This document shows, in pieces, positions 16,653 through 25,400 of a stretch of DNA of 64,000 nt (position 1 is its first letter; the number at the start of each line of letters is the position of its first letter). Under the pieces are notes generated by a model. It was not told the DNA's origin and ran no database searches. It saw nothing but the letters and a program-made list of their open reading frames with translations. The stretch is from Flavobacterium sp. (GTDB lineage Bacteria > Bacteroidota > Bacteroidia > Flavobacteriales > Flavobacteriaceae). The position numbers and the translations under genes were made by a program. Location of the stretch: positions 90,323 to 154,322 of the forward strand of contig JAIXSK010000014.1 of the NCBI GenBank assembly GCA_027484725.1, written 5' to 3'.

Positions 16653-18545
16653 ATGCTTAACGCCATACAAATACTCCAAAAACACTGGAAACACGATTGT
16701 TTTCGAGAACCGCAAGAACAAATTATTCAAAGTGTTCTTGCCGGAAATGATACTTTTGCTTTGATGCCTACCGGCGGTGGAAAATCAATTTGTTTTCAGA
16801 TTCCGGCCCTCATGCAACCCGGATTGGCCTTGGTTATTTCTCCGCTTGTTGCTCTGATGAAAGATCAGGTTGAAAACCTTCAAAAGCGCGACATCAAAGC
16901 CATCTCAATCAGCGGTGGGTTACATACGGATGAAATTTCTGACTTGCTGGATAATTGCCAGTTTGGAAACTACAAATTCTTATACATATCGCCTGAACGT
17001 TTGCAGTCAGATTGGATTTTAGAGCGCATCAAAAACTTGCGCATCAACCTCATCGCTATTGACGAGGCGCATTGTATTTCACAATGGGGACATGATTTTC
17101 GTCCGGCATACCTAAAAATTTCAATACTCAAAACACTGTTCCCGAAAGTTCCTTTTGTTGCATTAACGGCCTCAGCCACCTCTCGAGTGCAGGAAGATAT
17201 AATTACACAGCTCAAATTAAATCAGCCTGCGGTTTTTAAAAAATCATTTGCCCGACAGAACTTGGCTTATATGGTGTATAAAACCGAAGACAAGTTGTTT
17301 ATGCTCGGACAAATCCTCAAAAAAAATCCAGAGCCTTCCATTGTATATGTAAGAAATAGAAAATCTTGTGTTGACTTGGCTTCACAACTAACAGCCATGG
17401 GCTATACAGCGGTGTATTATCACGGAGGTTTATCGCGCAAAGATAAAGAACACAACATGAATTGCTGGATGGATGAATCAGCTCAAGTCATGGTAGCCAC
17501 GAATGCTTTTGGTATGGGTATAGACAAGGCGAATGTTAAAACGGTGGTACATATTCAGTTGCCCGAGAATTTAGAAAACTACTATCAAGAGGCAGGGCGT
17601 GCCGGAAGAAACAACCACAAAGCATTTGCTGTTTTGTTGACTTCGGCTTCTGACGCGGAGCAGGCCATGCAACAATTTCAAGCCTTTTTGCCGGATAAAA
17701 AGTTTCTGTTGCAAGTATACCTCAAGTTGTGCAGCTATTTTCAGATTGCTTATGGCGAAGGAATTAACGAGGAGTTTTCCTTTAGTTTGAATACTTTTTG
17801 CAGCAAATATAATTTTCCGATTCTCAAGACGTATCAGGCTTTACAATTTTTAGATCGACAAGGAGTAATAGGGTTAAACCAGGAATTTTCAGAGAAAATC
17901 ACTTTGCAATTTTTAATCGAATCGCGCGAAGTTATTCGATATATGAGCTTACATCCGGCTGATGAAGAAATTTTGTTGACTATTTTGCGCACTTATCCGG
18001 GTGTTTATGATTTACCTACGGTTATAAATCCGGTTTTAGTGTCTAAAAAATCAGGAAAACCCGAAGAGCAAATCCATGCCTTGCTGCACAAATTACACGA
18101 GCGAGCAATGATTAGTTTGATGGCTAAAAGCAATGATACACAACTAGTTTTTAACGAAATTCGCGAAGATGAGAAAACAATTCATCGCGTGAGTCGATTT
18201 TTAGAAGCGCAAAACCAAAGAAAAAAAGAACAACTTGAAGCGGTTGTGTCCTACGCGTCGCATCATCAGCAATGCAAAAGCCGACAATTACTGGAATACT
18301 TTGGCGAAAAAACATCTGAAGACTGCGGTATTTGCTCATATTGCATCGATCAAAAAAAAGACAAAATCAACACAGCCAGTATCACTCAAGCCATTCTGGA
18401 ATTACTCAAAAAAGAAGATTTATCTTCAAGAGAATTGCAAACCCAACTGGGTTATGAGTCAAACGATGTTATCTTTGCCCTGCAAACACTGTTGGAGCAT
18501 GAAGTAATTTTATTGCAAAACAACGGTCAATATACCTTATTATAA
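16653..18545 (+). CDS. recQ: RecQ-family ATP-dependent DNA helicase
   Basis: 630 residues. Walker A TGGGKS at 40-45, DEAH box (AIDEAHCISQWGHDFRP), motif VATNAFGMGIDKANV and the arginine-finger motif QEAGRAGR identify a RecQ 3'-5' helicase. A zinc-binding part with four Cys (CKSRQLLEYFGE, then DCGICSYC) lies near residues 545-570. The C terminus is a short winged-helix-like segment and no HRDC domain is evident. RecQ unwinds recombination and repair intermediates. Its stop overlaps the fmt start by one base (TAATG), so the pair is co-translated. Confidence 0.93.
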   Translation: MLNAIQILQKHWKHDCFREPQEQIIQSVLAGNDTFALMPTGGGKSICFQIPALMQPGLALVISPLVALMKDQVENLQKRDIKAISISGGLHTDEISDLLDNCQFGNYKFLYISPERLQSDWILERIKNLRINLIAIDEAHCISQWGHDFRPAYLKISILKTLFPKVPFVALTASATSRVQEDIITQLKLNQPAVFKKSFARQNLAYMVYKTEDKLFMLGQILKKNPEPSIVYVRNRKSCVDLASQLTAMGYTAVYYHGGLSRKDKEHNMNCWMDESAQVMVATNAFGMGIDKANVKTVVHIQLPENLENYYQEAGRAGRNNHKAFAVLLTSASDAEQAMQQFQAFLPDKKFLLQVYLKLCSYFQIAYGEGINEEFSFSLNTFCSKYNFPILKTYQALQFLDRQGVIGLNQEFSEKITLQFLIESREVIRYMSLHPADEEILLTILRTYPGVYDLPTVINPVLVSKKSGKPEEQIHALLHKLHERAMISLMAKSNDTQLVFNEIREDEKTIHRVSRFLEAQNQRKKEQLEAVVSYASHHQQCKSRQLLEYFGEKTSEDCGICSYCIDQKKDKINTASITQAILELLKKEDLSSRELQTQLGYESNDVIFALQTLLEHEVILLQNNGQYTLL

Positions 18546-19492
18546 TGAAGCCTTTAAAAATTGTATTCATGGGCACTCCAGAATTTGCCGTGGGCATACT
18601 GGACGCCATCTGTAAAAATAATTACGAAGTTGTGGGCGTGATTACAGCTCCTGACAAACCTGCCGGTCGAGGTCAAAAAATAAAATACTCGGCCGTTAAA
18701 GAATATGCGCTCGAGCATGGATTAAAACTGTTGCAGCCCACAAATTTAAAAGACGAAAGTTTTTTGGAAGAACTCAAAAGTCTGGAAGCCAATTTGCAAG
18801 TAGTAGTTGCTTTTAGAATGTTGCCCAAAGCAGTTTGGGAGCTACCTGAATACGGAACATTTAATTTGCATGCATCGCTCCTGCCCGATTATCGCGGGGC
18901 GGCTCCGATTAATTGGGCAATCATCAATGGAGAAAAACAAACCGGTGTGACTACTTTTTTTATTGATGATAAAATTGACACAGGCGCTATGATTTTAAGC
19001 CGAAGTACTGAAATTAAACCAAAAGAAAATGCCGGACAGTTACACGATCGATTGATGGAAATTGGCAAACAAGCCGTTTTAGATACTTTGGATTTGATTG
19101 GCCAAGGAAATGTTTCCACAACGATTCAGTCTGAAAACACTGAACTCAAAACAGCCTATAAACTCAACCGCGAGAATTGTAAAATTGATTGGCATGCCTC
19201 AGGCGAAATCATTTATAATTTAATTCGTGGTTTGTGTCCATATCCGGCAGCTTGGTGCTTTTTGTCTGATGCCAGTCAAGAATGGAACATCAAAATTTAC
19301 GAGGCTGAATTCATTCCAGAAACACATACTTATAATATAGGTGATATTCAGACTTCTAAGAAGAGCATGCAAGTTGCTGTTCAAAATGGCTGGATGAATA
19401 TTTTGAGTCTACAATTACCCGGAAAAAAAAGAATGGTCATCTCAGAGCTGCTCAACGGTGTTTCATTCTCAGAAAAGGCACGTGCTTACTAG
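18545..19492 (+). CDS. fmt: Methionyl-tRNA formyltransferase
   Basis: 315 residues. It formylates Met on initiator tRNA using 10-formyl-tetrahydrofolate. N-terminal formyltransferase domain: FMGTPEFAV at the start; catalytic N107, H109 (FNLHASLLPDYRGAAP) and D145 (IDTGAMI). The C-terminal OB-like domain follows from about residue 205 (KIDWHASGEIIYNLIRGLCPYPAAW). Start ATG overlaps the recQ stop. The gene is followed by the HU regulatory region, with no clear terminator between. Confidence 0.95.
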   Translation: MKPLKIVFMGTPEFAVGILDAICKNNYEVVGVITAPDKPAGRGQKIKYSAVKEYALEHGLKLLQPTNLKDESFLEELKSLEANLQVVVAFRMLPKAVWELPEYGTFNLHASLLPDYRGAAPINWAIINGEKQTGVTTFFIDDKIDTGAMILSRSTEIKPKENAGQLHDRLMEIGKQAVLDTLDLIGQGNVSTTIQSENTELKTAYKLNRENCKIDWHASGEIIYNLIRGLCPYPAAWCFLSDASQEWNIKIYEAEFIPETHTYNIGDIQTSKKSMQVAVQNGWMNILSLQLPGKKRMVISELLNGVSFSEKARAY

Positions 19493-19526
19493 GCTTAGAG
19501 CAGAAATACGCACAAAAAAAGACTGC

Positions 19527-19580
19527 TTTATCAACAAATAGCCTGATTTATCAACAAAAAAGCCGAAATCAGCCGAAATC
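19527..19580 (+). repeat. Paired direct repeats upstream of the HU promoter
   Basis: TTTATCAACAAA occurs at 19527-19538 and 19547-19558 (20 nt start to start), followed by AGCCGAAATC at 19561-19570 and 19571-19580 (10 nt start to start). Both spacings equal whole turns of DNA. They end 2 nt before the -33 element of the HU promoter, so a role as activator or repressor sites is likely. TTATCAACA is one base from the DnaA box TTATCCACA. Confidence 0.65.
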
Positions 19581-19582
19581 TC

Positions 19583-19612
19583 TTGCGTGGTAAGGATTTC
19601 CTACTAAATTTG
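19583..19612 (+). promoter_or_regulatory. Promoter of the HU gene
   Basis: TTG at 19583-19585, 19-nt spacer, TAAATTTG at 19605-19612; a full match to the Bacteroidetes consensus. The start codon lies 46 nt downstream. Confidence 0.8.
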
Positions 19613-19658
19613 TTTCACTTATAACTTAATGTTTAACCAACAATTAATAACTATTATT

Positions 19659-19931
19659 ATGAACAAATCAGAATTAATCGATGCAATTGCTGCTGACGCA
19701 GGAATTACTAAAGCAGCTGCTAAATTGGCTTTGGAATCATTCTTGAACAACGTAGGTGGTACCTTGAAAAAAGGCGGAAGAGTTTCTTTGGTAGGTTTCG
19801 GATCATGGTCAGTATCTAAAAGAGCTGCTAGAGAAGGAAGAAACCCACAAACTGGAAAAACCATCAAAATCGCTGCTAAGAATGTAGTAAAATTCAAAGC
19901 TGGTGCTGAATTAGAAGGTTCTGTAAACTAA
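19659..19931 (+). CDS. HU-family DNA-binding protein
   Basis: 90 residues from ATG 19659 (MNKSELIDAIAADAGI), the canonical HU length; an upstream in-frame ATG at 19629 would add ten untypical residues. Helical dimerisation part (KAAAKLALESFLNNV), then the beta-arm with GRVSLVGFGSWSVSKRAAREGRNPQTG and the KIAAKNVVKFKAG end. HU bends and wraps DNA in the nucleoid. Its leader carries a strong promoter, repeats and a clean terminator, and codon use looks that of a highly expressed gene (GCT, AAA, GGT). Confidence 0.95.
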   Translation: MNKSELIDAIAADAGITKAAAKLALESFLNNVGGTLKKGGRVSLVGFGSWSVSKRAAREGRNPQTGKTIKIAAKNVVKFKAGAELEGSVN

Positions 19932-19953
19932 TAAAAGTTTATAAAATATAAAG

Positions 19954-19984
19954 AAAAGTCTCCTAATTGGGGACTTTTTTTTTG
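19954..19984 (+). terminator. Terminator of the HU gene
   Basis: AAAAGTCTCC / GGGGACTTTT stem (one G-T pair) with a 5-nt loop and a long T-run. Confidence 0.85.
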
Positions 19985-19997
19985 AATTTCCGCTCGA

Positions 19998-20005
19998 TAT
20001 ATTTG
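19998..20005 (+). promoter_or_regulatory. Candidate -7 box before yqgE
   Basis: TATATTTG 47 nt before the ATG at 20053. The nearest TTG codons are 13 and 28 nt away, so the -33 half is unsupported. Confidence 0.4.
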
Positions 20006-20052
20006 TTTATATCAAACTTTTATTCTTAATTTTAGGTAAAATTGCGATTCAG

Positions 20053-20613
20053 ATGATATCAGAAAAATTACAAAAAGGCCAATTGCTCATTGCAGAACCT
20101 TCGATAATTGGAGATTTATCATTCAATCGTTCAGTCATACTACTCGCCGACCATAACCAAGACGGATCCGTCGGATTCATCATCAACAAGCCGCTTAAAT
20201 ACACCATCAACGATTTGGTTCCAGATGTTGAAGCTAATTTTAAAATCTACAACGGCGGTCCGGTTGAGCAAGACAATCTGTATTTTATTCACAATATCCC
20301 TGACTTAATAACCGACAGTGTTGAAATATCCAATGGTATTTTTTGGGGTGGAAATTTTGATTTAACCAAAGAATTAATCAATACCGGAAAAATCAAAAAA
20401 GACAACATTCGTTTCTTTTTAGGCTATACTGGTTGGAGTCCACAGCAATTAGAACATGAAATGAAATCTAATTCATGGATATTGACAGAAAATCTGTATA
20501 AAAACAAAATTATCGGCAAATCAAGTACTGATTTTTGGAAAGAAAAAATTCTAGAAATCGGTGGCGATTATGTGATTTGGTCTAATGCACCCGAGAATCC
20601 CATTCTCAACTAA
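20053..20613 (+). CDS. YqgE/AlgH family protein
   Basis: 186 residues. Signature pattern: GQLLIAEPSIIGDLSFNRSVILLADHNQDGSVGFIINKPL near the N terminus (given as positions 9-48), YNGGPVEQDNLYFIH, and FFLGYTGWSPQQLEHE. No signal or membrane segment. YqgE/AlgH is a widely conserved cytoplasmic family; a member in Pseudomonas affects alginate regulation, but the biochemical role is not settled. It converges on the aminotransferase gene and the stop codons overlap (CTAA at 20610-20613). Confidence 0.88.
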   Translation: MISEKLQKGQLLIAEPSIIGDLSFNRSVILLADHNQDGSVGFIINKPLKYTINDLVPDVEANFKIYNGGPVEQDNLYFIHNIPDLITDSVEISNGIFWGGNFDLTKELINTGKIKKDNIRFFLGYTGWSPQQLEHEMKSNSWILTENLYKNKIIGKSSTDFWKEKILEIGGDYVIWSNAPENPILN

Positions 20614-21446
20614 GCTACAATATACTCATTGATTAATTCTGTAAGTTGTACAGATAAGTTGGCAGTAAATTTCTTTTTACGGTATTGACTAACGGGTTGA
20701 ATTCCATGAATGACATTGGTAATAAACAGTTCATCGGCGTTTTGTAAATCAAAAGGTGAAATGATTTCTTCACTCACTTGAATCCCATCAATTTTTGAAG
20801 CTAGCTGCAATACATTTTTGCGCATAATACCATTCAAACAGCCCTCAGAAATAGGAGGCGTACTAAGTTTGTGTCCGCGGACGATGAATAAATTCCCATT
20901 AATTGCCTCAACGATATTTTTATCATCATTCATTAAAAGACAATTTTGATAACCATTTTCACGTGCAAAAATACCGGCAGTTACATGAATCATTTTCCCG
21001 GTAGTTTTAATTGTTGAAAGTAAATTTTTGGCCAAGTAAAAGTCTTTATACAATTCTATTTCATAAGCTTCTTCAGCGCATTTATAAAATTTTTCGTTTA
21101 AAGGTTGGGCTTGAATTACATATTGAACGCAGGATTGATTAGGGGTGTAATAACCCTGACTGTCTCGATAAAAAGTGATCCGCACCCGCGCTGCATTGGC
21201 ACAATGATTTGATTGAGCTGTTTTAATAACTTCAGCTTCAAAATATTCCATCGTAAAATTCATCGGAATTTCCATTCTGACAATCCGCATGGACGCCATT
21301 AATCTGAAATAGTGATCTTCTAAAAAGAGTACTTTGTGATTTATAATTTTAAGCGTATCAAAAATACCGTCGCCATAAAGAAAACTCCTGTTATTTGTCC
21401 AATTATTTTGAACAGCTGATGTTAATTCTCCGTTGAGATTAATCAT
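20610..21446 (-). CDS. Class IV aminotransferase (PabC/IlvE-type fold)
   Basis: 278 residues. PLP fold-type IV features: an N-terminal RSFLYGDGIFDTLKI, the PLP-lysine motif (LLSTIKTTGKM), NCLLMNDDKNIVEAINGNLFIV, and CLNGIMRKNVLQLA near the C-terminal third. Members include 4-amino-4-deoxychorismate lyase, branched-chain and D-amino-acid aminotransferases. The short length and lone position favour the lyase-like group, but I cannot decide. The ATG directly follows the T-run of the terminator of the upstream gene. Confidence 0.85.
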   Translation of the reverse strand: MINLNGELTSAVQNNWTNNRSFLYGDGIFDTLKIINHKVLFLEDHYFRLMASMRIVRMEIPMNFTMEYFEAEVIKTAQSNHCANAARVRITFYRDSQGYYTPNQSCVQYVIQAQPLNEKFYKCAEEAYEIELYKDFYLAKNLLSTIKTTGKMIHVTAGIFARENGYQNCLLMNDDKNIVEAINGNLFIVRGHKLSTPPISEGCLNGIMRKNVLQLASKIDGIQVSEEIISPFDLQNADELFITNVIHGIQPVSQYRKKKFTANLSVQLTELINEYIVA

Positions 21447-21470
21447 AAAAAAAGCCCTAAAATTTAGGGC
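21447..21470 (-). terminator. Terminator of the START-like gene, abutting the next start codon
   Basis: GCCCTAAA / TTTAGGGC hairpin (21454-21470) then seven Ts on the minus strand; the next base is the A of the aminotransferase ATG. Confidence 0.75.
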
Positions 21471-21477
21471 AAATATA
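21470..21477 (-). promoter_or_regulatory. Candidate -7 box fused to the terminator hairpin
   Basis: TATATTTG on the minus strand; its last G is the first base of the hairpin. It could start aminotransferase mRNA inside the hairpin and so escape termination. No -33 TTG in range. Confidence 0.4.
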
Positions 21478-21496
21478 AGGTTAAATCAGTAGTAAT

Positions 21497-21889
21497 TTAT
21501 ACCGAACCAATCACATGTTTTAAATCAGAAATTTGATTTTCCCAAAGTAATCTGGCTTCGTCTAATTCATCGTTTTTGGCAAAATCAATAATCATCAGTG
21601 AAACATCTTTGGTAATTTCATCTTCGAGTATTCTGAGTTCAAAAAAGTAATCTGTATCTCTTTTTTGCTCATCAATCCAACGAAATTTAATTTTTTCGCC
21701 CGTTTTTTTTGAGGATACTCTTGCGTACTCTTCCGTATCATCCCATATAAAGGTAAAGTACTCACCTCGTGAATTCACATTATCAGCAAACCACTCTGAC
21801 AAACCAGAAGGTGTTGATATATACTGATATAACAATTGCGGAGATGAATTGATGGGAAACTCTAGTTCGTATTTTGTCTTTACTTCCAT
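21497..21889 (-). CDS. START-like / SRPBCC domain protein
   Basis: 130 residues from ATG 21889 (MEVKTKYELEF); a longer frame to 21946 has an untypical hydrophobic lead and is less likely. The sequence fits the AHSA1/START-like fold: YELEFPINSSPQLLYQYISTPSGLSEWFADNV (positions 6-37), then strands with YFTFIWDDTEEYARV and a final long helix ending DLKHVIGSV. The helix-grip fold binds hydrophobic ligands or proteins; no ligand is known. It is upstream of the aminotransferase on the same strand, separated by a terminator. Confidence 0.82.
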   Translation of the reverse strand: MEVKTKYELEFPINSSPQLLYQYISTPSGLSEWFADNVNSRGEYFTFIWDDTEEYARVSSKKTGEKIKFRWIDEQKRDTDYFFELRILEDEITKDVSLMIIDFAKNDELDEARLLWENQISDLKHVIGSV

Positions 21890-21978
21890 GGTTTTGAGAC
21901 CTATTTTTGGTGAAATATATAGAATAATAGCGCAATATAAAAGCAATTTTATAAATAATTTTTTTTCGAAAGATTAAT

Positions 21979-22008
21979 TTGCAACCTATGATATAAGTTA
22001 TATATTTG
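21979..22008 (+). promoter_or_regulatory. Promoter of the CAT-anticodon tRNA gene
   Basis: TTG at 21979-21981, 19-nt spacer, TATATTTG at 22001-22008. The tRNA 5' end is 30 nt downstream. Confidence 0.8.
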
Positions 22009-22037
22009 CAGCCGCATTCAGGGATGCAACGAATCAC

Positions 22038-22111
22038 GGCGAGGTAGCTCAGTTGGTTAGAGCGCAGGATTCATAACCCTGAGGTCACGGGTTCAACTCC
22101 CGTCCTCGCTA
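22038..22111 (+). tRNA. tRNA with CAT anticodon (Met; Ile2 possible)
   Basis: A complete 74-nt cloverleaf. Acceptor stem GGCGAGG / CCTCGCT (first pair G-T), D arm GCTC...GAGC, anticodon loop TTCATAA with CAT, T arm with GGTTCAACTCC, discriminator A. The end CCA is not encoded. The anticodon stem has one A-C mismatch next to the loop. CAT occurs in initiator Met, elongator Met and lysidine-modified Ile2 tRNA; the paired 1-72 position argues against initiator. Own promoter and terminator flank it. Confidence 0.92.
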
Positions 22112-22123
22112 CAAAATATTTTA

Positions 22124-22160
22124 AAGCCTTAAGCAGAATTGTTTAGGGCTTTTCTTTTTT
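22124..22160 (+). terminator. Terminator of the tRNA gene
   Basis: AGCCTTAA / TTAGGGCT stem (one G-T pair), loop of about 10 nt, then a T-rich run broken by one C. Confidence 0.7.
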
Positions 22161-22348
22161 TATAATTCCGATTTGATTTCATCGATTCACGTATCTTCTT
22201 CTTAATCAACTTATTTTAAAACACACAATACTGCATTTGGTCTATAATTCAAAAGTGTAATTTGATTAAATATTGTAATCTTTTACTTAAAAAAACAACA
22301 AAAAAGTGCATTTCATCGATTTTTTATGCATTTTATCGACAAAAAATT
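22161..22348. other. Gene-free leader region before the giant repeat protein
   Basis: With the tRNA terminator this forms about 320 nt without a gene. It is AT-rich and contains CATCGAT (22314-22320) followed by CATTTTATCGACAA (22329-22342), just upstream of the -33 element. The same 14-mer, again after CATCGAT, recurs at 51353-51391. These could be regulator sites; nothing else is seen. Confidence 0.5.
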
Positions 22349-22378
22349 TTGTCAATTTAAAAACACCATCTACTTTTG
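22349..22378 (+). promoter_or_regulatory. Promoter of the giant repeat protein gene
   Basis: TTG at 22349-22351, 19-nt spacer, TACTTTTG at 22371-22378, leaving a leader of about 47 nt before ATG 22432. Confidence 0.78.
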
Positions 22379-22431
22379 ACTCGTTAAAAAGTTATTAACC
22401 TATATAATCACTTTTCGGGGGAAAAAGAATT

Positions 22432-25400
22432 ATGGAAACAACTACTTTAAATAGAAAAAAATACATATCGCTGTTCATAAGCTTGTTCTTATTGACCATA
22501 GGATATGCACAGACATCTCAAACCTTCAACAGTTCTGGCAACTTCAAAGTCCCAGCCGGAGTAACTTCAATCACTGTAGAACTATGGGGTGCTGGTGCTG
22601 GAGGTGCTTCAGGAAGCAATGCTGCAGGTGGCGGTGGCGGTGGCGCATATACTCGTGCCATCCTCTCAGTCACACCCGGTAGCACTATACCTGTGACTGT
22701 TGGAACAGGTGGAACTGCGGGCAATGCCGGCCAAAACTCGTCCATCATGAGTGTTATAGCCAATGGTGGCTCAGCCGGAAGCGGAAGAACTGGTGGTAGC
22801 GGAGGAGCTGCTTCTACCATTATTGCTCCTGTAACTGCATCATTTGCAGGGGGCAATGGAGGTAATGCAAGAAATTCTACAAGCGGCGGTAACAACGAAG
22901 CTGGTGGCGGTGGTGGTGCCTCGGCAACAACTTCAGCATCTGGAGGAAACGGCAATAATGGAGCAAACAACAATAACTCATTGACAACTGGCGGTTTTGG
23001 AACTGGTAACGGAGGTGGCGGTGCTGCTACAGACGGAAATCCAGACGCTACTGCCGGTAACAGCCCAGGCGGTGGTGGTGGTGGACGAGGAGAAGGCAGT
23101 TCAAGCAGTAAGTCAGGAGCTGATGGACGCGTTTCAATTTCATGGATTTGTCCAACCTATTCGCTGACAGCTGCAACAACCGCAACTGGTCCATTCTGCG
23201 GAAGCTCTTCTTCAACGGTGACCATCAAATCATCAACCATGCCTAGTGGAACATACAACATTACATACAACCTAACCGGAGCAACTGTAGCAACTGGTAC
23301 AATTGCAACAGTAACTTTCACAGCTGGAAGTCCTGGAACAGCAACCTTTACAACTACTGCATTAAATCCAGGAATAACAACATTAACCATAACATCTATC
23401 AATTCTGAATCTGCATGTGCACTATCGGCTTCAAGTAACAACACCGTAGACATTACTGTTAACTCAACACCTACGGCTTCAGCAGGAGGTGCTCTTTTTA
23501 CTTGTTCAAATTCGGGTGCTGTAAATATTAGTACAGGTTCTTCTGCAACAAACTACAATTCTATTCAATGGTCATCAAGCGGAACGGGAACTTTTTTCAA
23601 TGCCGATGACTTAAGCACATGTACTTATACACCTTCGCCTGCTGATATAGCAGCGGGAAGTGTAACCCTAACATTAACTGCTTTTGGAAATACTCCTTGC
23701 GGAAACGCAACTTCAACCAAAACACTCACCATCAGAAGAGCTGCAAGTGCAAATGCCGGAACAGCTATTAATACTTGCTATAACTCAGGTGCCGTAAGCA
23801 TTACGGCAGGTTCATCAGCTAGTAATTACAGTTCCATTTTGTGGTCTTCAAGCGGAACTGGAACTTTTGTGAATGCAACTTCATTGACCACTTGCACTTA
23901 CAACCCAAGTGCGGCTGATATTGCGGCTGGTTCTGTAACCTTGACTTTAACTGCCAACGGTAATACTCCATGCAGCAATGTCACTTCAACCAAAACACTC
24001 ACCATACAGCCTGGGCCAACCGCTAATGCAGGAACCAATTTGAGCACTTGCAACACCGGTGCGGCTGTAAATATTACAGCAGGTTCATCAGCCAGCAATT
24101 ATAGTTCTATTCAATGGACCGCCAGTGGTTTGGGTGCAATTGCTAATGCAAACTCGTTAACAACTTGTACCTATACGCCAACTTTGGCTGATATTCTTTT
24201 AGGCAGCGTAACGTTAACCTTAACAGCTACAGGCAATGCTCCGTGTGGAGGCACTGCAGTATCAACCAAAACACTAACCATTTACGCGCCTTCAACTGCC
24301 AATGCCGGAACCAATGTGACCATTTGTGCTACAACAGCAACCACCAATATCACAGCAGGTTCTAGTGCAACCAATTACACTTCTGTTTTGTGGACATCAA
24401 GCGGAACAGGATCGTTTGCCAATGCCAATAACTTATCAACTTGTACTTATACACCAAGTGCGGCAGACAAAGCAGCAGGAAGTGTTACGATAACATTAAC
24501 TGCTTCAAATCCTGGATGTGCCAATGCAACTTCAACCAAAACGCTTTTTATAACAGCAGCACCAACTGCCATAGCCGGTTCAACTATATACACATGTTCA
24601 ACCACAGGTGCCGTGAATATTACCGCAGGAGCCAGTGCTACAAATTACACCTCGATTCAATGGACCTCAAGCGGTTCGGGTACATTTGCTAATGCAAACT
24701 CTTTAACTAACTGTACCTACAACCCAAGTGCGGCCGATATAACAGCAGGAAGTGTTACATTAACCTTAACTGCCATCGCCAACAGTCCATGTAGCAATAC
24801 AACATCAACTAAAACGCTGAATATCAGCAGAGCGATGACAGCAGTAGCAGGAAGTAACTTATCGATGTGTGCTGCAGCAGGTTCTGTAAATATCATTCCG
24901 GGCTCAAGTGCTACAAATCAAAATTCAATCTTATGGTCATCTAGCGGAACCGGAACATTTAGTAATCCAAACAACATTACCACTTGTACTTATACGCCAA
25001 GTGCAGCTGATATTGCTGCAGGTAGTGTGGTTATTACTTTGTCTGCTTTAAACGCAGGTTGTCCTCCTGTTTCATCAACCAAAACATTAACTATTTACAG
25101 TACTCCAACAGTAAGTGCAGGACCAGCCATGAGTACTTGTTCTTCAACAGGTGCTGTAAATATTACATCAGGTTCAAGTGCTACCAACCAAGCCAGCGTT
25201 TTATGGACCTCAAGCGGAACAGGAACTTTTGCTAATGCCAATTCACTCACGAACTGTACTTATACTCCAAGTGCGGCTGATATTGCTGCAGGAAATGTAA
25301 CATTGACTTTAACTGCTTTTGGTAATGCTCCCTGTGGCAACGCTAGTGCAACCAAAACGCTCACCATAAATGCTGCCGTTTCTGTTACCGGAACAACGCC

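Noticed and set aside
22518..22973. Antisense ORF of 151 residues, rich in Pro and Ala
   Set aside because: It mirrors the Gly-rich coding region of the giant protein; Pro-rich composition is the expected shadow of Gly codons.
23470..25377. Regular repeats considered as a CRISPR array
   Set aside because: Units are about 270 nt, in frame and protein-coding, with no short constant repeat and unique spacers.
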